In this document: in pieces, positions 22,901-32,904 of the stretch
How the letters are laid out: each line of letters begins with the position of its first letter
How positions within the stretch are numbered: position 1 is the stretch's first letter
From: Hermatobates lingyangjiaoensis
Taxonomy: Eukaryota > Arthropoda > Insecta > Hemiptera > Hermatobatidae
Length of the DNA: 64,000 bases
Direction of reading: 5' to 3'
Assembly (NCBI GenBank): GCA_026182355.1
Contig: JAPFBL010000002.1
Location: forward strand, 186,001 to 250,000
Program-made: the position numbers and the translations under genes
The notes under the pieces: generated by a model
Database searches by the model: none
The model's input: the letters and a program-made list of their open reading frames with translations, nothing else
What the model was told of the DNA's origin: nothing

Positions 22901-24777
22901 CTAATTTTAAGACGACATAACTATGGTATGGTTTATATGATTTCTTCACGGAACGCAAACGGGATCTGTAGAGTTGTTTCTCAGTTGTGAAAAGAAAGTC
23001 ATTAAGATATATATGTCTTGTTTTACCTTTCATACAATAAACATGAACAATTCTTGCTGATGAGGAAGGATGTAAAAATATTGAAATTACTTCTTTTTTT
23101 TTGTGATTTATTATATATACTAGGGCTGGGGAAACTTTTTGGCTCGCGGGCTACATTGACTTCAAAAAATCAGGCCGGAGTGAAAGATTGATCTCAACCC
23201 ACAGGCACTATCCCCGTTTTTTTTATATTTTACCCTTGTTTACAATAAATGTGATAAATTAAAAACACAGAGGAATTTAATTTTAAATTCTTGCAATACT
23301 AATTTCTTGAACTATATATATGACTCGTAACACAAAATATAGCCTTCTGTTTTTCATCATATTGGTAATTTGATTTTATTCTACTCCAATTTCCTTTGAT
23401 GGTGTTAGTATGAACGCGAGTTTGTATCTTTGAATTATTCAGTTTTAGATGTTCGAAATAAAGTTCATATACCAAATATGCTTTCCATTTATTCGATAGA
23501 ATTATTGATGGTTTTGAATTTTTGGAAATTAATTGTTTTGTGTTATTTCCTATCGTAAAAACGACTCAGAATTTTTGTTTGGTCAGGTGTCCTTTCTATT
23601 ATTCGGAAAACCCACACCTCTTTCTCACGCTGGGAAATGTATTTTACTTTGCAAAATTAACTTTCAGTGAACTTAATGACGGTATTTTCTTTTCCGAGTG
23701 ACTCGAGAACTCGAGAACTGGCTGGGGCCTTGAGAGTGCGTATTCATGAACTTTCAACAGTTTTCATATTTTGTCTCATGACATCAAAGATAACTTGCAT
23801 AGAGGTTCTAATATGCAATAATTTTAGTATTATTTGTATCAATGGCTCTACCACTTTTACCAACTATAAATAGCTAGTTAATCCCTGTTCGACAGGTTTA
23901 ACTTCGTTTGTTGTTTACATTTTTCACGGGTAAGATGGTATTTTTGTTATGCAAAAATACGATTATGTCAGCTTAATATCTTCATTTATGGTATTTAAAA
24001 AAGTAACAGACAAAAATACACACCCAAAATTTAGCTCGAGTCTATGGGCAAAGTTTTTCTAAATAAATAATTTCTGTTAGGACTGAATTCCTCAGTATTC
24101 CATTATTATCAAGATTGAAGTAAACACTTCATAAGTCTTGGAGAACTAGCGGGCAGGATTAAAAAGACCAACGGATATGACCCGCGGGCCGTAATTTGCC
24201 CACCTCTGAATATATTTGATAACGCAATACTTCTCGTCTGTTCGAAAATTGATTGACTCTGACATTATTACGGTTCTTCGTAGAAAGATCTTAGATCTAT
24301 TTCAATCTTTCTTTATGTTTAACGGTTTAAATGTTAATTTGTATTCAGGTACTATCTTGAAATTTTACATTTATATGGGTTTTATTTGTAATTTGCACTT
24401 ATTTTTAGGCATATAATTGTGTTATACCTGTGAATTTTAAGAGAATATTGTTTGTGTTTCTGGTAGGAGAGGACAAGTGTGGAGGAATGGATGTAGCTTG
24501 TGAAGAAGGAATAGAGAGAAATAACCTGGGGAGCGGCTGCGAGCAGGGCGGCAGCGAGGCCCAGTTCTTACCCAACATACCCCTTCAGCCCGCCGAACCG
24601 ACTCCCCTGTCTGCGCCGAGGGCCTGCTGCACCTTCAGCGAAAAGTCATCCGATTCCGGAGTCAGCTCCAGTTCTGTCTCTTCCAGTCAGGCCAAATCCA
24701 AACGCAACATGCCTGCCAATCCTCTTACCGAGTCGCTTTCCACCCACAACCACCTTCATGATACCAAAACACAATAA
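14417..24777 (+). CDS. SH3-SAM adaptor, SASH1/SAMSN1 (insect SKIP-like) family, 3' part
   Basis: Four plus-strand exons (14417-14529, 17675-17872, 21978-22128, 24467-24777) join in phase to give about 256 C-terminal residues and a stop. The SH3 domain runs from VALARAVIDSPPSNL through KKGDIIEIMSMKASGLWRG to FLRLTAVELLSE. The SAM domain follows (ETLAQMLLAIDMEEHMELF, then KGYKDLQAFCKIEEKDLDYL and AKILTAIQVLL), then a Ser-rich tail. The order, the spacing, and the KKGDIIxI and GLWRG motifs match the SASH1/SASH3/SAMSN1 adaptors and their insect counterpart. They are signalling scaffolds that bind proline-rich partners through SH3 and associate through SAM. The first exon opens with two bases of a split codon, so more N-terminal exons exist. 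I could not find them between 1 and 14416. The symbol is left blank because naming differs between insects. Confidence 0.85.
14530..17674 (+). other. Intron between SH3-SAM exons a and b
   Basis: AT-rich. The 99-residue ORF at 14842-15141 shows no known domain. No mobile element was recognised. Confidence 0.6.
17675..17872 (+). CDS. SH3-SAM adaptor exon b (SH3 core, start of SAM)
   Basis: KGDIIEIMSMKASGLWRGRV, then GRCGFLRLTAVELLSEAQAR and RPETLAQMLLAIDME. It contains the SH3 Trp (GLWRG) and the first SAM helix. 66 codons in phase 0 at both ends. The exon is roughly 70% G+C in its middle while flanking introns are about 70% A+T, which produces spurious long ORFs on both strands between 17488 and 18030. 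Confidence 0.9.
18113..18540 (+). pseudogene. BEL/Pao retrotransposon fragment (protease region)
   Basis: The ORF at 18113-18316 reads STCNTLLATAQVLVAN, then ATALLDCGAQSNFIT. This matches the aspartic protease region of BEL/Pao polyproteins (LLATAxVxV..., LLDxGxQSNFIT). After a stop at 18316, related sequence continues in another frame through 18536. The usual Asp-Ser/Thr-Gly is Asp-Cys-Gly here. A SINE body follows immediately. It is a decayed piece in the intron between SH3-SAM exons b and c. Confidence 0.7.
18540..18700 (+). mobile_element. SINE body fragment, same family as 38366
   Basis: Contains CCCGAGCCTGTACGACCTCA, ACTCGTTAAAGATCCCTATT and CCAATGTAGAATCA in the same order as the full copy, without the tRNA head. 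An internal stretch with GTACGTTAAG...ATACGTTAATCGGTCCCGAG looks like a short tandem duplication. Confidence 0.65.
18740..19305. mobile_element. hAT-like MITE or relic
   Basis: The right end (minus) reads GTGCAGGGGTTCTTAACCTT. The left part carries the family-type GGTCCACATGGACCTCCAAG and GGGGGTCCACGAAGA. The left terminal repeat is decayed, so the start is approximate. No credible transposase. Confidence 0.45.
19653..19776. repeat. Inverted repeat with ~55-bp arms
   Basis: Left arm 19653-19707 (TTTTCCAGCTTTCTTATATC, TGTCTTCCATTCA) and right arm 19721-19776 (TGAATGGAAGACAGGAATAA, GAAAGCTGGAAAA) pair around 13 bases. It sits just left of the (TA)n tract and the PLE pair at 19.9 kb. Confidence 0.85.
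19854..19899. repeat. (TA)n microsatellite
   Basis: About 23 TA units directly left of the PLE inverted pair. Confidence 0.95.
19901..20122. mobile_element. PLE terminal-repeat pair in inverted orientation
   Basis: Left arm (from 19901, minus orientation) and right arm (to 20122, plus orientation) are two copies of the PLE 3' end, starting CAATGATCAAACCACAATATG and ending with its reverse complement. It contains no ORF. Both hammerhead cores are mutated (CTGTGGA on minus; intact CTGACGA on plus but with damaged stems I and II). It abuts a (TA)n tract that hides the target duplication, and lies in the intron between SH3-SAM exons b and c. Confidence 0.75.
20779..20949. repeat. Small foldback element, candidate MITE
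   Basis: Outer arms ATTTTCGATAAAACC (20779-20793) and GGTTTATCGAAAAT (20936-20949), and inner arms AAACACTCCAG / CTGGAGTGTTT, form nested hairpins. GTATTTGC occurs at 20766 and 20964, which could be a target duplication of a slightly longer unit. Intron between SH3-SAM exons b and c. Confidence 0.5.
21978..22128 (+). CDS. SH3-SAM adaptor exon c (SAM domain)
   Basis: EHMELFVMKGYKDLQAFCKI, then EEKDLDYLGLSSPEDRAKIL and TAIQVLLEFQ. It carries helices 2-5 of the SAM domain with the conserved GYKDL, DLxxLG and AKIL positions. The acceptor is tttgtatttcag. It ends with one base that joins GA of exon d to make Arg. Confidence 0.9.
23120..24208. mobile_element. hAT-like element, about 1.09 kb
   Basis: Left end CTAGGGCTGGGGAAACTTTT with GGCTCGCGGGC; right end GACCCGCGGGCCGTAATTTG ... 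CCCACCTCTG, its imperfect inverted complement. These are typical ends of hAT elements (CAGRGGTGGGCAAA...). Possible 8-base flanks TATATATA / AATATATT. The interior has only short frames and could be a transposase remnant. It lies between SH3-SAM exons c and d. Confidence 0.65.
24467..24777 (+). CDS. SH3-SAM adaptor terminal exon d (Ser-rich tail)
   Basis: EDKCGGMDVACEEGIERN opens the exon, and the tail includes CTFSEKSSDSGVSSSSVSSS before the stop. The SSDSGVSSSS run is a likely phosphorylation and 14-3-3 region, as in the vertebrate relatives (inference). The codons are markedly GC-richer than the flanks, supporting true coding sequence. Acceptor ttctggtag. Confidence 0.8.
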
Positions 24778-24917
24778 TATTTCTTTAGAGGCTCCTCAAG
24801 TGCTTCTTTTGTTCCCCAAATATCATAAAGACCTTTTGACTGCTTAAATTTATTTCGGTTGCAAATGATTTATTTTCCCACCTTACCAGTTGTAAACAAG
24901 ATTTACTAATATGCGGA

Positions 24918-24923
24918 AATAAA
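24918..24923 (+). promoter_or_regulatory. Candidate poly(A) signal of the SH3-SAM gene
   Basis: AATAAA 140 bases after the stop codon at 24777. It is the first one downstream, but the region is very AT-rich, so chance occurrence is likely enough to keep this tentative. Confidence 0.35.
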
Positions 24924-27900
24924 TATAATAAGAAGTCCATTTATACATTGTAGACCTCATTGCGGAAATCCTGTCATTTTGATTTAGAGTTGCAAAATAT
25001 TCTTGAAGAAACTAAAAAAAAAACACTTTTATCGAAAATCATAGTTATTGATTTTTTTTTCGTTAAATTATTTTCATATATACTTATTCAGCGAATTGAA
25101 GTTTTACACTTCTCTATAAAATTTTTAAATGATGATAACAAACAATAATTCTTAAATATTTATAAGATTGAGTTTTGTTTTTTTTTTATGTCCTCAGGTG
25201 ATGGATAACATATGAATCTTAGGTGGTTCGTTGGAATAGAAAAGTCCTCAGATTATTCCGCCAATTTTTTTGAGTTAATGAGGTTCGATGTGCCATTAAA
25301 TGATTTTTAAGGTTTTTATAGATGGTATAAATAAAAGATAAGCACCACAGGAAAGTAGCATTAACTTTTTAATGGTATTTTGTAGCAATTTCTTCTTGGC
25401 TAATGTTTTACATGTTTAGATTTGTCTTCCGTTACCTTTTTAACATGGACCAGACAATGTCTCTAAGATGAAGTTCTCTTGTTAAGTAATAGTAGTTTTT
25501 CACAGGCTGTATGCATCGATTTTTATAAGCAATGATAAGAAACAAATACGTGTGTTAGTCTTCCTGTTACTATTAAAATTCGTGTTTAGAATATTTATTG
25601 CCCGGTTTTCGTTTACTAATTCTGGATTACTTGTAAGAACAAGCGTAAATGCATTATTATCAGTACAGAACTTTAAAAAATACACAAAGGACTATATTAG
25701 AAGTATAAATAACAGCTAAATATCAGAGTAAAGCAACATTTGCTTTTTAATGGAATTTTGATTGATTGTGTAAGAAAAATTATACTGGAAGAACTTTGAT
25801 AGTATATGCATAGCAATGTTTGTTAAGTTAATAAAGAGTACGTGGCTACACTGTTGGTGTGATAATTGTCTGATAAGGAACACGTCATTGGTGAAAGTTA
25901 TCTTAGGCATTAAATCTGGATTCAATTGAGGTATTACTTTTATTTTTCAATTCTAAAAGAACACAATGCGTGAATTCCTTTCATTACAGGAGGGCTTGTG
26001 ATGCTTTGAACAAAATATTTGCCTCAATTTTTTACATATAGTAATTTTCCTTTCCTTCATTAAAATCATATAAATAAAAATTGTATTTTGTTAAATTCCT
26101 CATAATTTTAAAACAAATAAGTTTCGCTGTGCAAATAAGTATTATATTTGTGATGAATTCCTTCTTTTTTTTTTAAGTGTCAATATATGTTGATTGATTA
26201 GAAACGATTCCAAGAAAATGGTTTGAATTATTTACTGTTTTTCCACTGTTTTTAGGTGAATTTAGAACTTAGTGCTAGATAAAGTTCCGCAACCTATTAA
26301 ATCTTGAAATATGTATGCCCTTTTCACTTTTTGCACAATCATTTTTACCCTAAATCGATCCAATATTTTCTGGTCATTTTACGGTGTACTTTATTAGTTC
26401 ATAAATCTTCAGAAAATTATCTTAAGTTTGGCTTCATTTTTATTTATTTTTATCATTGATTCAAGTAACACTAGACTACTTCATCTTGTGAAAGTATTAC
26501 CTACTTTCAAGTGTTACCGTCTTCCTTCATTGTTTAAAAAAAATTTTTAAAAGAGGTATTTCCTTCAATATACTCACTCATATACTATTGCAAATAATAC
26601 TTTAACAGGTAGTTTCTAAATTAAAGGTGTATAATTATTGACGTGAAAGTTATTGCAATCACTTGAAGGACAATTAAAATACAATTTGGCATTTTCCTAA
26701 ACATTTTTTGAACAGACTTCTAAGTTTTCACTTCTGTATGCAATTGAACACATTCATTAATGCCTAAACGTGGTTTTAAATTTTTTTTAAGAATTCTGAA
26801 CAAATTGTTCAACTTAACTACCACATATTATCTATGTTTTTTTTTTGTAATTGAAATGGCTATTTTTTTATTTGAGGAACTCTATATTGTAAGGTTCATG
26901 ATTATAATACTTCTGTTCCTCAAACACTAGTTTTATTGGGCATATAATTAATTGAACCACCGACAAGTTCACTCTTTCACAGGGCTGAAATTGATTGTAT
27001 TACCTTCATGGAAATATTGAAATAACACTTTTATGTTTTAAACTTTTAGTGTTAGGAACTCTTAACAGCAAAAAAACAATTATTTTGCTAATAATAAATT
27101 AAATTCTGCTTGATATCTCAATTAAATTAAATGAATAAATGCAATATATTGATGATTTGAAACTCTATTATCACCTTTTACAACAGTAAAATACCAAGAC
27201 AAAGTTTTCACCGAATTAAGATGTTTGTAGTTTCTCAAAAACGATTTTTTTGTTAAACTAATTATTGATTTTAAGGTAAAATATAAAATTTTGAATATAA
27301 TAATAGTGGTAATAGCGTATCAATAAACTGTAAAATAATGGATAAAAAAATTAGGCAAATGCTTGTCAAATGTAATGTTGGGCAAAAATTCTTGTGAAAA
27401 TATGCTGAAGCATTGGGGTCCAGGACAAATTTTACTTGAAACATTTGTTCATATACAAATATTTACAAATTGAAATTGATTCATATTCAATCGCCCTACA
27501 ATTCTGTTAAAGACCTTGATGATTAAAATACTAAATATACTTAAGTTAATCCTAATTCGTTTGGTTTTGTTCTTTTTTTTTTTTGAATCGTGATACGATG
27601 TTTTTTTTTTAATTATTGATAAAAAATACTTAAGTGGAATATTTTCATGTATGTTTTATTAAACACTGCTTTGACAAGGCAGTCAAAAGGATTTTCTTAT
27701 GTTCAGAGAGCTTATAATATAATGGAGAGCTACTGATTTTGTTGCAGTAGCTATTTTTAATTAGACCCAATTTTACTGTGCACCAAAGACTCCTTAAATA
27801 AACCAATTTTATTTATTCCCCTATTATGTTATAGCTAAAATGTTAAAATAATTTATTTTAATTGCATCCATGATTTTTCAATTGTTAATGGAATCGCTAC

Positions 27901-29499
27901 TAGTAACTTAATTGGAATACGACATAGTTGTTTTAACAACAACCGCTCTAGTTGTGTAGAATAAAGTAATATGCAATATAATATTCATATATGTATTTGT
28001 GCTTTTATAAAATTCTTGAAGATATATACAACTTATTAAACGTGAAATATTTTTAGTTTTGTATGGGCTACATAATTAATAAAAATCTTGTATGGAAACT
28101 GTTTATTTATTTAAATTACACAAGCAATGTTAATTATGTTGCATTAATAATTTAGATGTATGTACCATAAGTTAACTGATGTACCACTGAATTCAACTGA
28201 TTAGTTAATTATTTAAATTAATCAGTTTAATTTATAATAAATTTATTTAACATCAGGTGCCAAAGTTAATGTATTTTAATTTTATTATTTCTGACTAAAT
28301 TATTTTATCATATTGTAAGGGTAGACCGTTTCTACGAAGTTGAATTTTTAATGTGTATGTGTTTTATATACTTGTACAAAAAAAAGTGGATGTTATTAAT
28401 TTCATTAAGTATTCTATCGAAAAAGTTGAGAAGTAATTCATTTTATCTGGAATTAGCCTTATTTAATTAGGAAGAAATGCATCTAAATGTATGAATTAAA
28501 GCAATATTTCAAACCTAATTTTTGTATCTCGCACACCTTTAATGGGAAGAATAAACATTTTTTTTCTTTTAGGATTATATTTTTTTGTTGGTATTAATTG
28601 TTTCTATTTGTGACAGTGTTTTGTTTATTCAATGATTCTGTATCTACTTTTTTTTCGTTTAATTTGTTTTCCTTTAAAGTTTTGAAAATTCTTAAAATGT
28701 TTTTCTATATAACGTTATTATTTCTGTTGCCTTGGGCAAACCGAGTTTGCGCTTAAATTTAAGCATTATTTTGTCAAATGAATTCATCTTAGAAAATATT
28801 GCACAAATAGTGGACTGAATAAAATTCAATATTAAATTTGCAATCTTAAGTTGCACATTATTTCAAAAAAAAAAAGTAGCACCCTATATAAATAGATTTT
28901 TTATATTTTAAATCCCATGTCAATCGGTGGTAGAACGAAAAACTGTGAAATGTTAAAAAATACAAAACTACATTTAAATTAACAGAATAAACATTTTGAT
29001 TATGTTTCTTTATTTACGAAGAAGTTATATTTCTGAAATAAAACTACACTTTTAGCTAACTTCTTCAATGTTATCGTTGAGTCTGTTGTAATTGACAATT
29101 AATTGTTTTGAATGAGACTTATAATTCTTGCCAGACTTGTTGTCTGTTTTTGGTAGGAAGTCATGTTTCTATTTTTATATAACAAAGACTATATATGTAT
29201 TTAAAAAAATTGTGTACAAACTAAGTTACCCTGTTTTAATTGTATTATACATATTTGAATTGGATTTATTTAAGGTGAAAGTTTTTGCTCTAGGCGTGTT
29301 TTTCAATCTTTCAATCTATTTGCCTCGATTATGCTTTAATTTAAATCTTTGTTGGTTGCTTTCAGAGGATTAGATTTTGAAATTTATGAGAATAAAGAGT
29401 TCAATTTTCCACCATAAAGGTTCACCTAATAAGCAATGTACAATGAAGTTGAGTCTTTAACTTGAGTATGGAGGCCAAACTGAAAGTTTTTAACAGTTC
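24924..29499. other. Gene-free AT-rich stretch
   Basis: Downstream of the SH3-SAM gene; about 75% A+T with many homopolymer runs. Nothing supportable was seen. Confidence 0.65.
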
Positions 29500-30250
29500 T
29501 CGAAGCACTAATACCACTCAGTGGTGGATATGTCCTCACCAGTGCCTCAAGGTAGCTTCTGGAGTTGACCACATAACTTATTTATTACTATCGGAAACAT
29601 ATAATAGTCGCATGGTGCCAAAACTGTTCTATAGGGATGGTGGCACATTATTTCAATGTTCTCCTTGCATTGAAATCTCTCAATAAGACAAAATGTGTTC
29701 TTCTGCAGCAGCATGGGGTCTTGCGTTTTCATGTTGCAGATAATTCACTGCTTTGTTTCTTCTAAATTCCCAGATGACTTTGGAGAAGTAAATGCTTGTA
29801 TACCAAAATTTACCAGTCCTAGGATCTTCATGAACAACAGTTGCCACATATTGCGATCATTTGATTTAAAGATCTAGAAAACGAACAACTGTTGTTAGTT
29901 TCTTCTCACCTTCAAATCCAAACACTCTATTATTTAGATTTCAGTTCATGCCCAAAAAATGTCATGTTTCATAGCCGGGAAGGATGTTGTAGACTGGGTT
30001 GTTGGAACGTAATTAAATTTCTGATGATTCCTCCGGACACCATATAATTTTTTTTATCATCTAGCAATTTAATTGTGAGAATCCATCATGAACACAGTTT
30101 TCGGGGAATTAATTCGTCATGGAGAATAATCTGCACTTCGGAACTAATTCGGATGCCGAGGAATGTTGCAATTCGCTATAAGTCATTGTGATTTGCTTCG
30201 ATCAGTACTCGTACAGCTTTATGTTTCATTGGAAGACAGGGGTGATGGGA
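29500..30250 (-). pseudogene. mariner-type transposase relic
   Basis: Minus-strand frames give LQHENARPHAA (the HDNARPH catalytic block, with Glu for the Asp), then HHPYRTVLAPCDYYMFP (the PYSPDLAPCDxxLFP block). Further upstream is ATFLGIRISSEVQIILHDEL and RKLCS with W, the N-terminal HTH region. Several stops and shifts. It is in the intergenic stretch between the two genes. Confidence 0.75.
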
Positions 30251-30448
30251 TGACTTCGCTACTGGGATTAGCGTAGCGTGTCCGTGGTTAAATCCTACTT
30301 TTAGACTAACTAGTTATAGACTCGCATTTGATAATGCCTCTTCTTAAAACATAGACATCCAAAATCATTAAAGAAAATCGCACGAAAGTGTTTTGTAAAC
30401 AATCCTACGACAGCTAACTGATCGGCTAAAGGAGTGTCGGTAGAATAA

Positions 30449-30685
30449 GCGGTAGATAAATATATGAGGTTTTTACCTAATGTTCATGTTGTCGGAGATA
30501 GTGCCCTTGGCCCCCTTCACCACACAGTACAAGCTTCTAAAGCTTTCAGTCTGACTCCCGAACTAGAAAAAAATCTGTATATGAATAAGGTACGTTTAGA
30601 GCTCTATGCTAGTACTTCAAAACTGCCAGTGTATTCCTTCACTGTGAATTATAATTGCTGCAGTATTGAAAATTTTCCTTTATAA
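30449..30685 (+). other. Exon-like ORF with a good splice donor, unassigned
   Basis: An open frame from 30449 includes VHVVGDSALGPLHHTV, then LTPELEKNLYMNK. AATAAG/gtacgt at about 30587 is a strong donor position, and base composition up to it is GC-richer than the surroundings. No clear acceptor and no family recognised. It lies between the mariner relic and the convergent gene ends. It could be an exon of an unrecognised gene, an alternative 3' exon of the SH3-SAM gene, or transposon debris. Confidence 0.25.
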
Positions 30686-30889
30686 TGAACGAAATTTTAA
30701 TAATATCTTATATAGATATTGGGTATTTTTGGGAGGATTGAGCAACATATTAACGGCATTTATTAATTTTTTTATAATCCGTACCAAATCGCTATAGAAT
30801 CTATCTTTTTCCATAATTACTGTTTCTTAAACATACATTGCAAAATTCTTCTTGCAAACCCAGTAGTTCTTACCAGCTCATTGCATATT

Positions 30890-30924
30890 CTATTGAACAC
30901 CTATTGAACTTAGGTGTTCAATAG
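30890..30924. repeat. Hairpin, perfect 14-bp stem
   Basis: CTATTGAACACCTA, a 7-base loop, then TAGGTGTTCAATAG, followed by a T-rich run. It lies 200 bases after the exon-like ORF at 30449. Confidence 0.85.
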
Positions 30925-32635
30925 GTTTTTCCCTCTGTTTATATTATTTTTTTTTTTTTGTTGATAAAATATATCTTACATAATCTAATAAAAATTGTTG
31001 ACGTTATTTTATTCGACTGAACGAATTAATTAATTTTAAATTGAAATATAAGACTACTGCAATAAAATGCAAATGTGAAGAATTTTCAGTGGCTTTCCGA
31101 AGGTGTTTTGGCCCAGTGTTTTTTAAACAATTTCATATAGTTTACCGAATTGTTTCTTTCTTAATTAAAAGAAAGATTTTTTTTCTTTTTTTTAAAGTTA
31201 TTTCTTTAATTCTAATGATAAAACACTTAAATTTGTCCATTTAATTAGTGATAAATAGTGCTTTGCTAATGAACTCCCTCACGTCTTCTGGTGTTTTATT
31301 TATACAAGTCATTTGATCATAAAAAATGTTCGATAGGTGCACTTGAATAGATCTTCTTTTTTTTAAAATTAACCTCTCTCTCAAGAATATATACTTCTTC
31401 TATTTTTTAAAATTAACCTCTCTCTCAAGAATGTACTTCTAATTTACTCTTATTATTTTTAAAACTAGGTCTCTAATTTTATTTTATTTTTTTAATCAAG
31501 AGCAAATTAGTTGATTTTACTTTAAAATAATTTAAAGTTATCATTTCTGATTGACTAGATTCCTGATATCAATATTAGGTTGATAATATATGATGAGCTG
31601 GTTGATATTAGGAAACTACTCTGGGAAAATGTCAATCAACGAGTCATATATATATATTGAGTTAGAGAATAGTTCCTAAATTAATTAATTGACAAATCTG
31701 CAATATTATTTATATTAAAAAAATTGAAGCTTTGTTTTCATTTAGCTTGTTTGTATCGCTAATTAGAAGTATATTTTTGCTTTACTTTCATGGATAGATA
31801 TAAAGTTGTAGAGTTCTTTGAAGCATTAAAAACATAATTTTATGTATGTTATTTGATACATAATAACAGTTTTGTATATAGTTAAATAAAAACTGATACA
31901 TTAAGTATATTTCATCCTCTTTGAACCAACAAGGATTTAAAAAAAAAAAAGATAATGTGTAATCCAAAATTGATAACATTTCAGTTGCTGTAATTAAATA
32001 AAATGTGCCACATATCATTTAGAATCTTAATATAAGCAAAAGTCTTTCTTAACTTCTGTTTTAGTTAGTAAACAATCTACGGTATTAGCAGCTGAACAGT
32101 GTCAATTTAGAGGGTGATCTTAAATTATTTCAAAGAGTTTTTCTGAATAGCTAGTCTTATATTAGATAGCGACTTGTAAAAACAAAACAAAAAAAATCAT
32201 TGTATATACATGTTACATAAAAATTTATATGATTAATAAATTATATCTTCCATTAGTTGTATTTTTTATACATTCACTCTGAAAAATATTCTTATATTGC
32301 TTAATGAAATAATATCATTAATAAAATAATATTATTTTAACTAGACTCCATAACGAATAAATAAGTAATAATTTTCAGACATATTTGTTAGGCATTTTTT
32401 TTATAAGAATTTACTGTAGTAGGAAATAATTTCAAACACTGACCTACCTGGGAGGAATAATAATTACGTTAAGCTCGTATTTTGTGGTAAAGGTCGTTTT
32501 GTATGTTAAAATATTTAATAAAATAAGTAGTATACTATTGTTAAAAGTTCACAACGTCATTATAAAATAGCCTTACAAAGTGATGTTTTTGGTTATTTTG
32601 TATTATAAAAAATAACTGTTATAGTTATTAAAAAT
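30925..32635. other. Gene-free AT-rich stretch
   Basis: Only the 44-bp duplication at 31365. No gene seen. Confidence 0.6.
31365..31440 (+). repeat. Direct duplication, 44-bp period
   Basis: AAAATTAACCTCTCTCTCAA with GAAT and TACTTCT occurs at 31365 and again at 31409. Confidence 0.85.
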
Positions 32636-32904
32636 CAGTGATGGGATTCAGCCGGTTCTTAAAATATGATGAGTTCGGCGAACCGGTTGTTAAAATTACG
32701 TAAACTCCTATTCAGACCTGAATTAATTAGCCCACTATAAAACTCCACAAGTGTCGCGTGACTCACGTAACTTGTGCATGTATGACAACGTAATTTGTGT
32801 ATGTATATAGCCTATATATAACTAAATAATTTAGTTTCCGAACTCATAATATTTTAAGCACCGGTTCGCACCAACCGGTTCTTAAAAAATTTGAATCCCA
32901 CCAC
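32636..32904. mobile_element. hAT MITE (269 bp) sharing ends with the 45543 relic
   Basis: Starts CAGTGATGGGATTCAGCCGG and ends TTGAATCCCACCAC, imperfect inverted repeats with AACCGGTT words repeated inside both ends. Near-matching ATTAAAA-type sequence flanks both sides. No ORF. It lies between the two genes. Confidence 0.7.
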
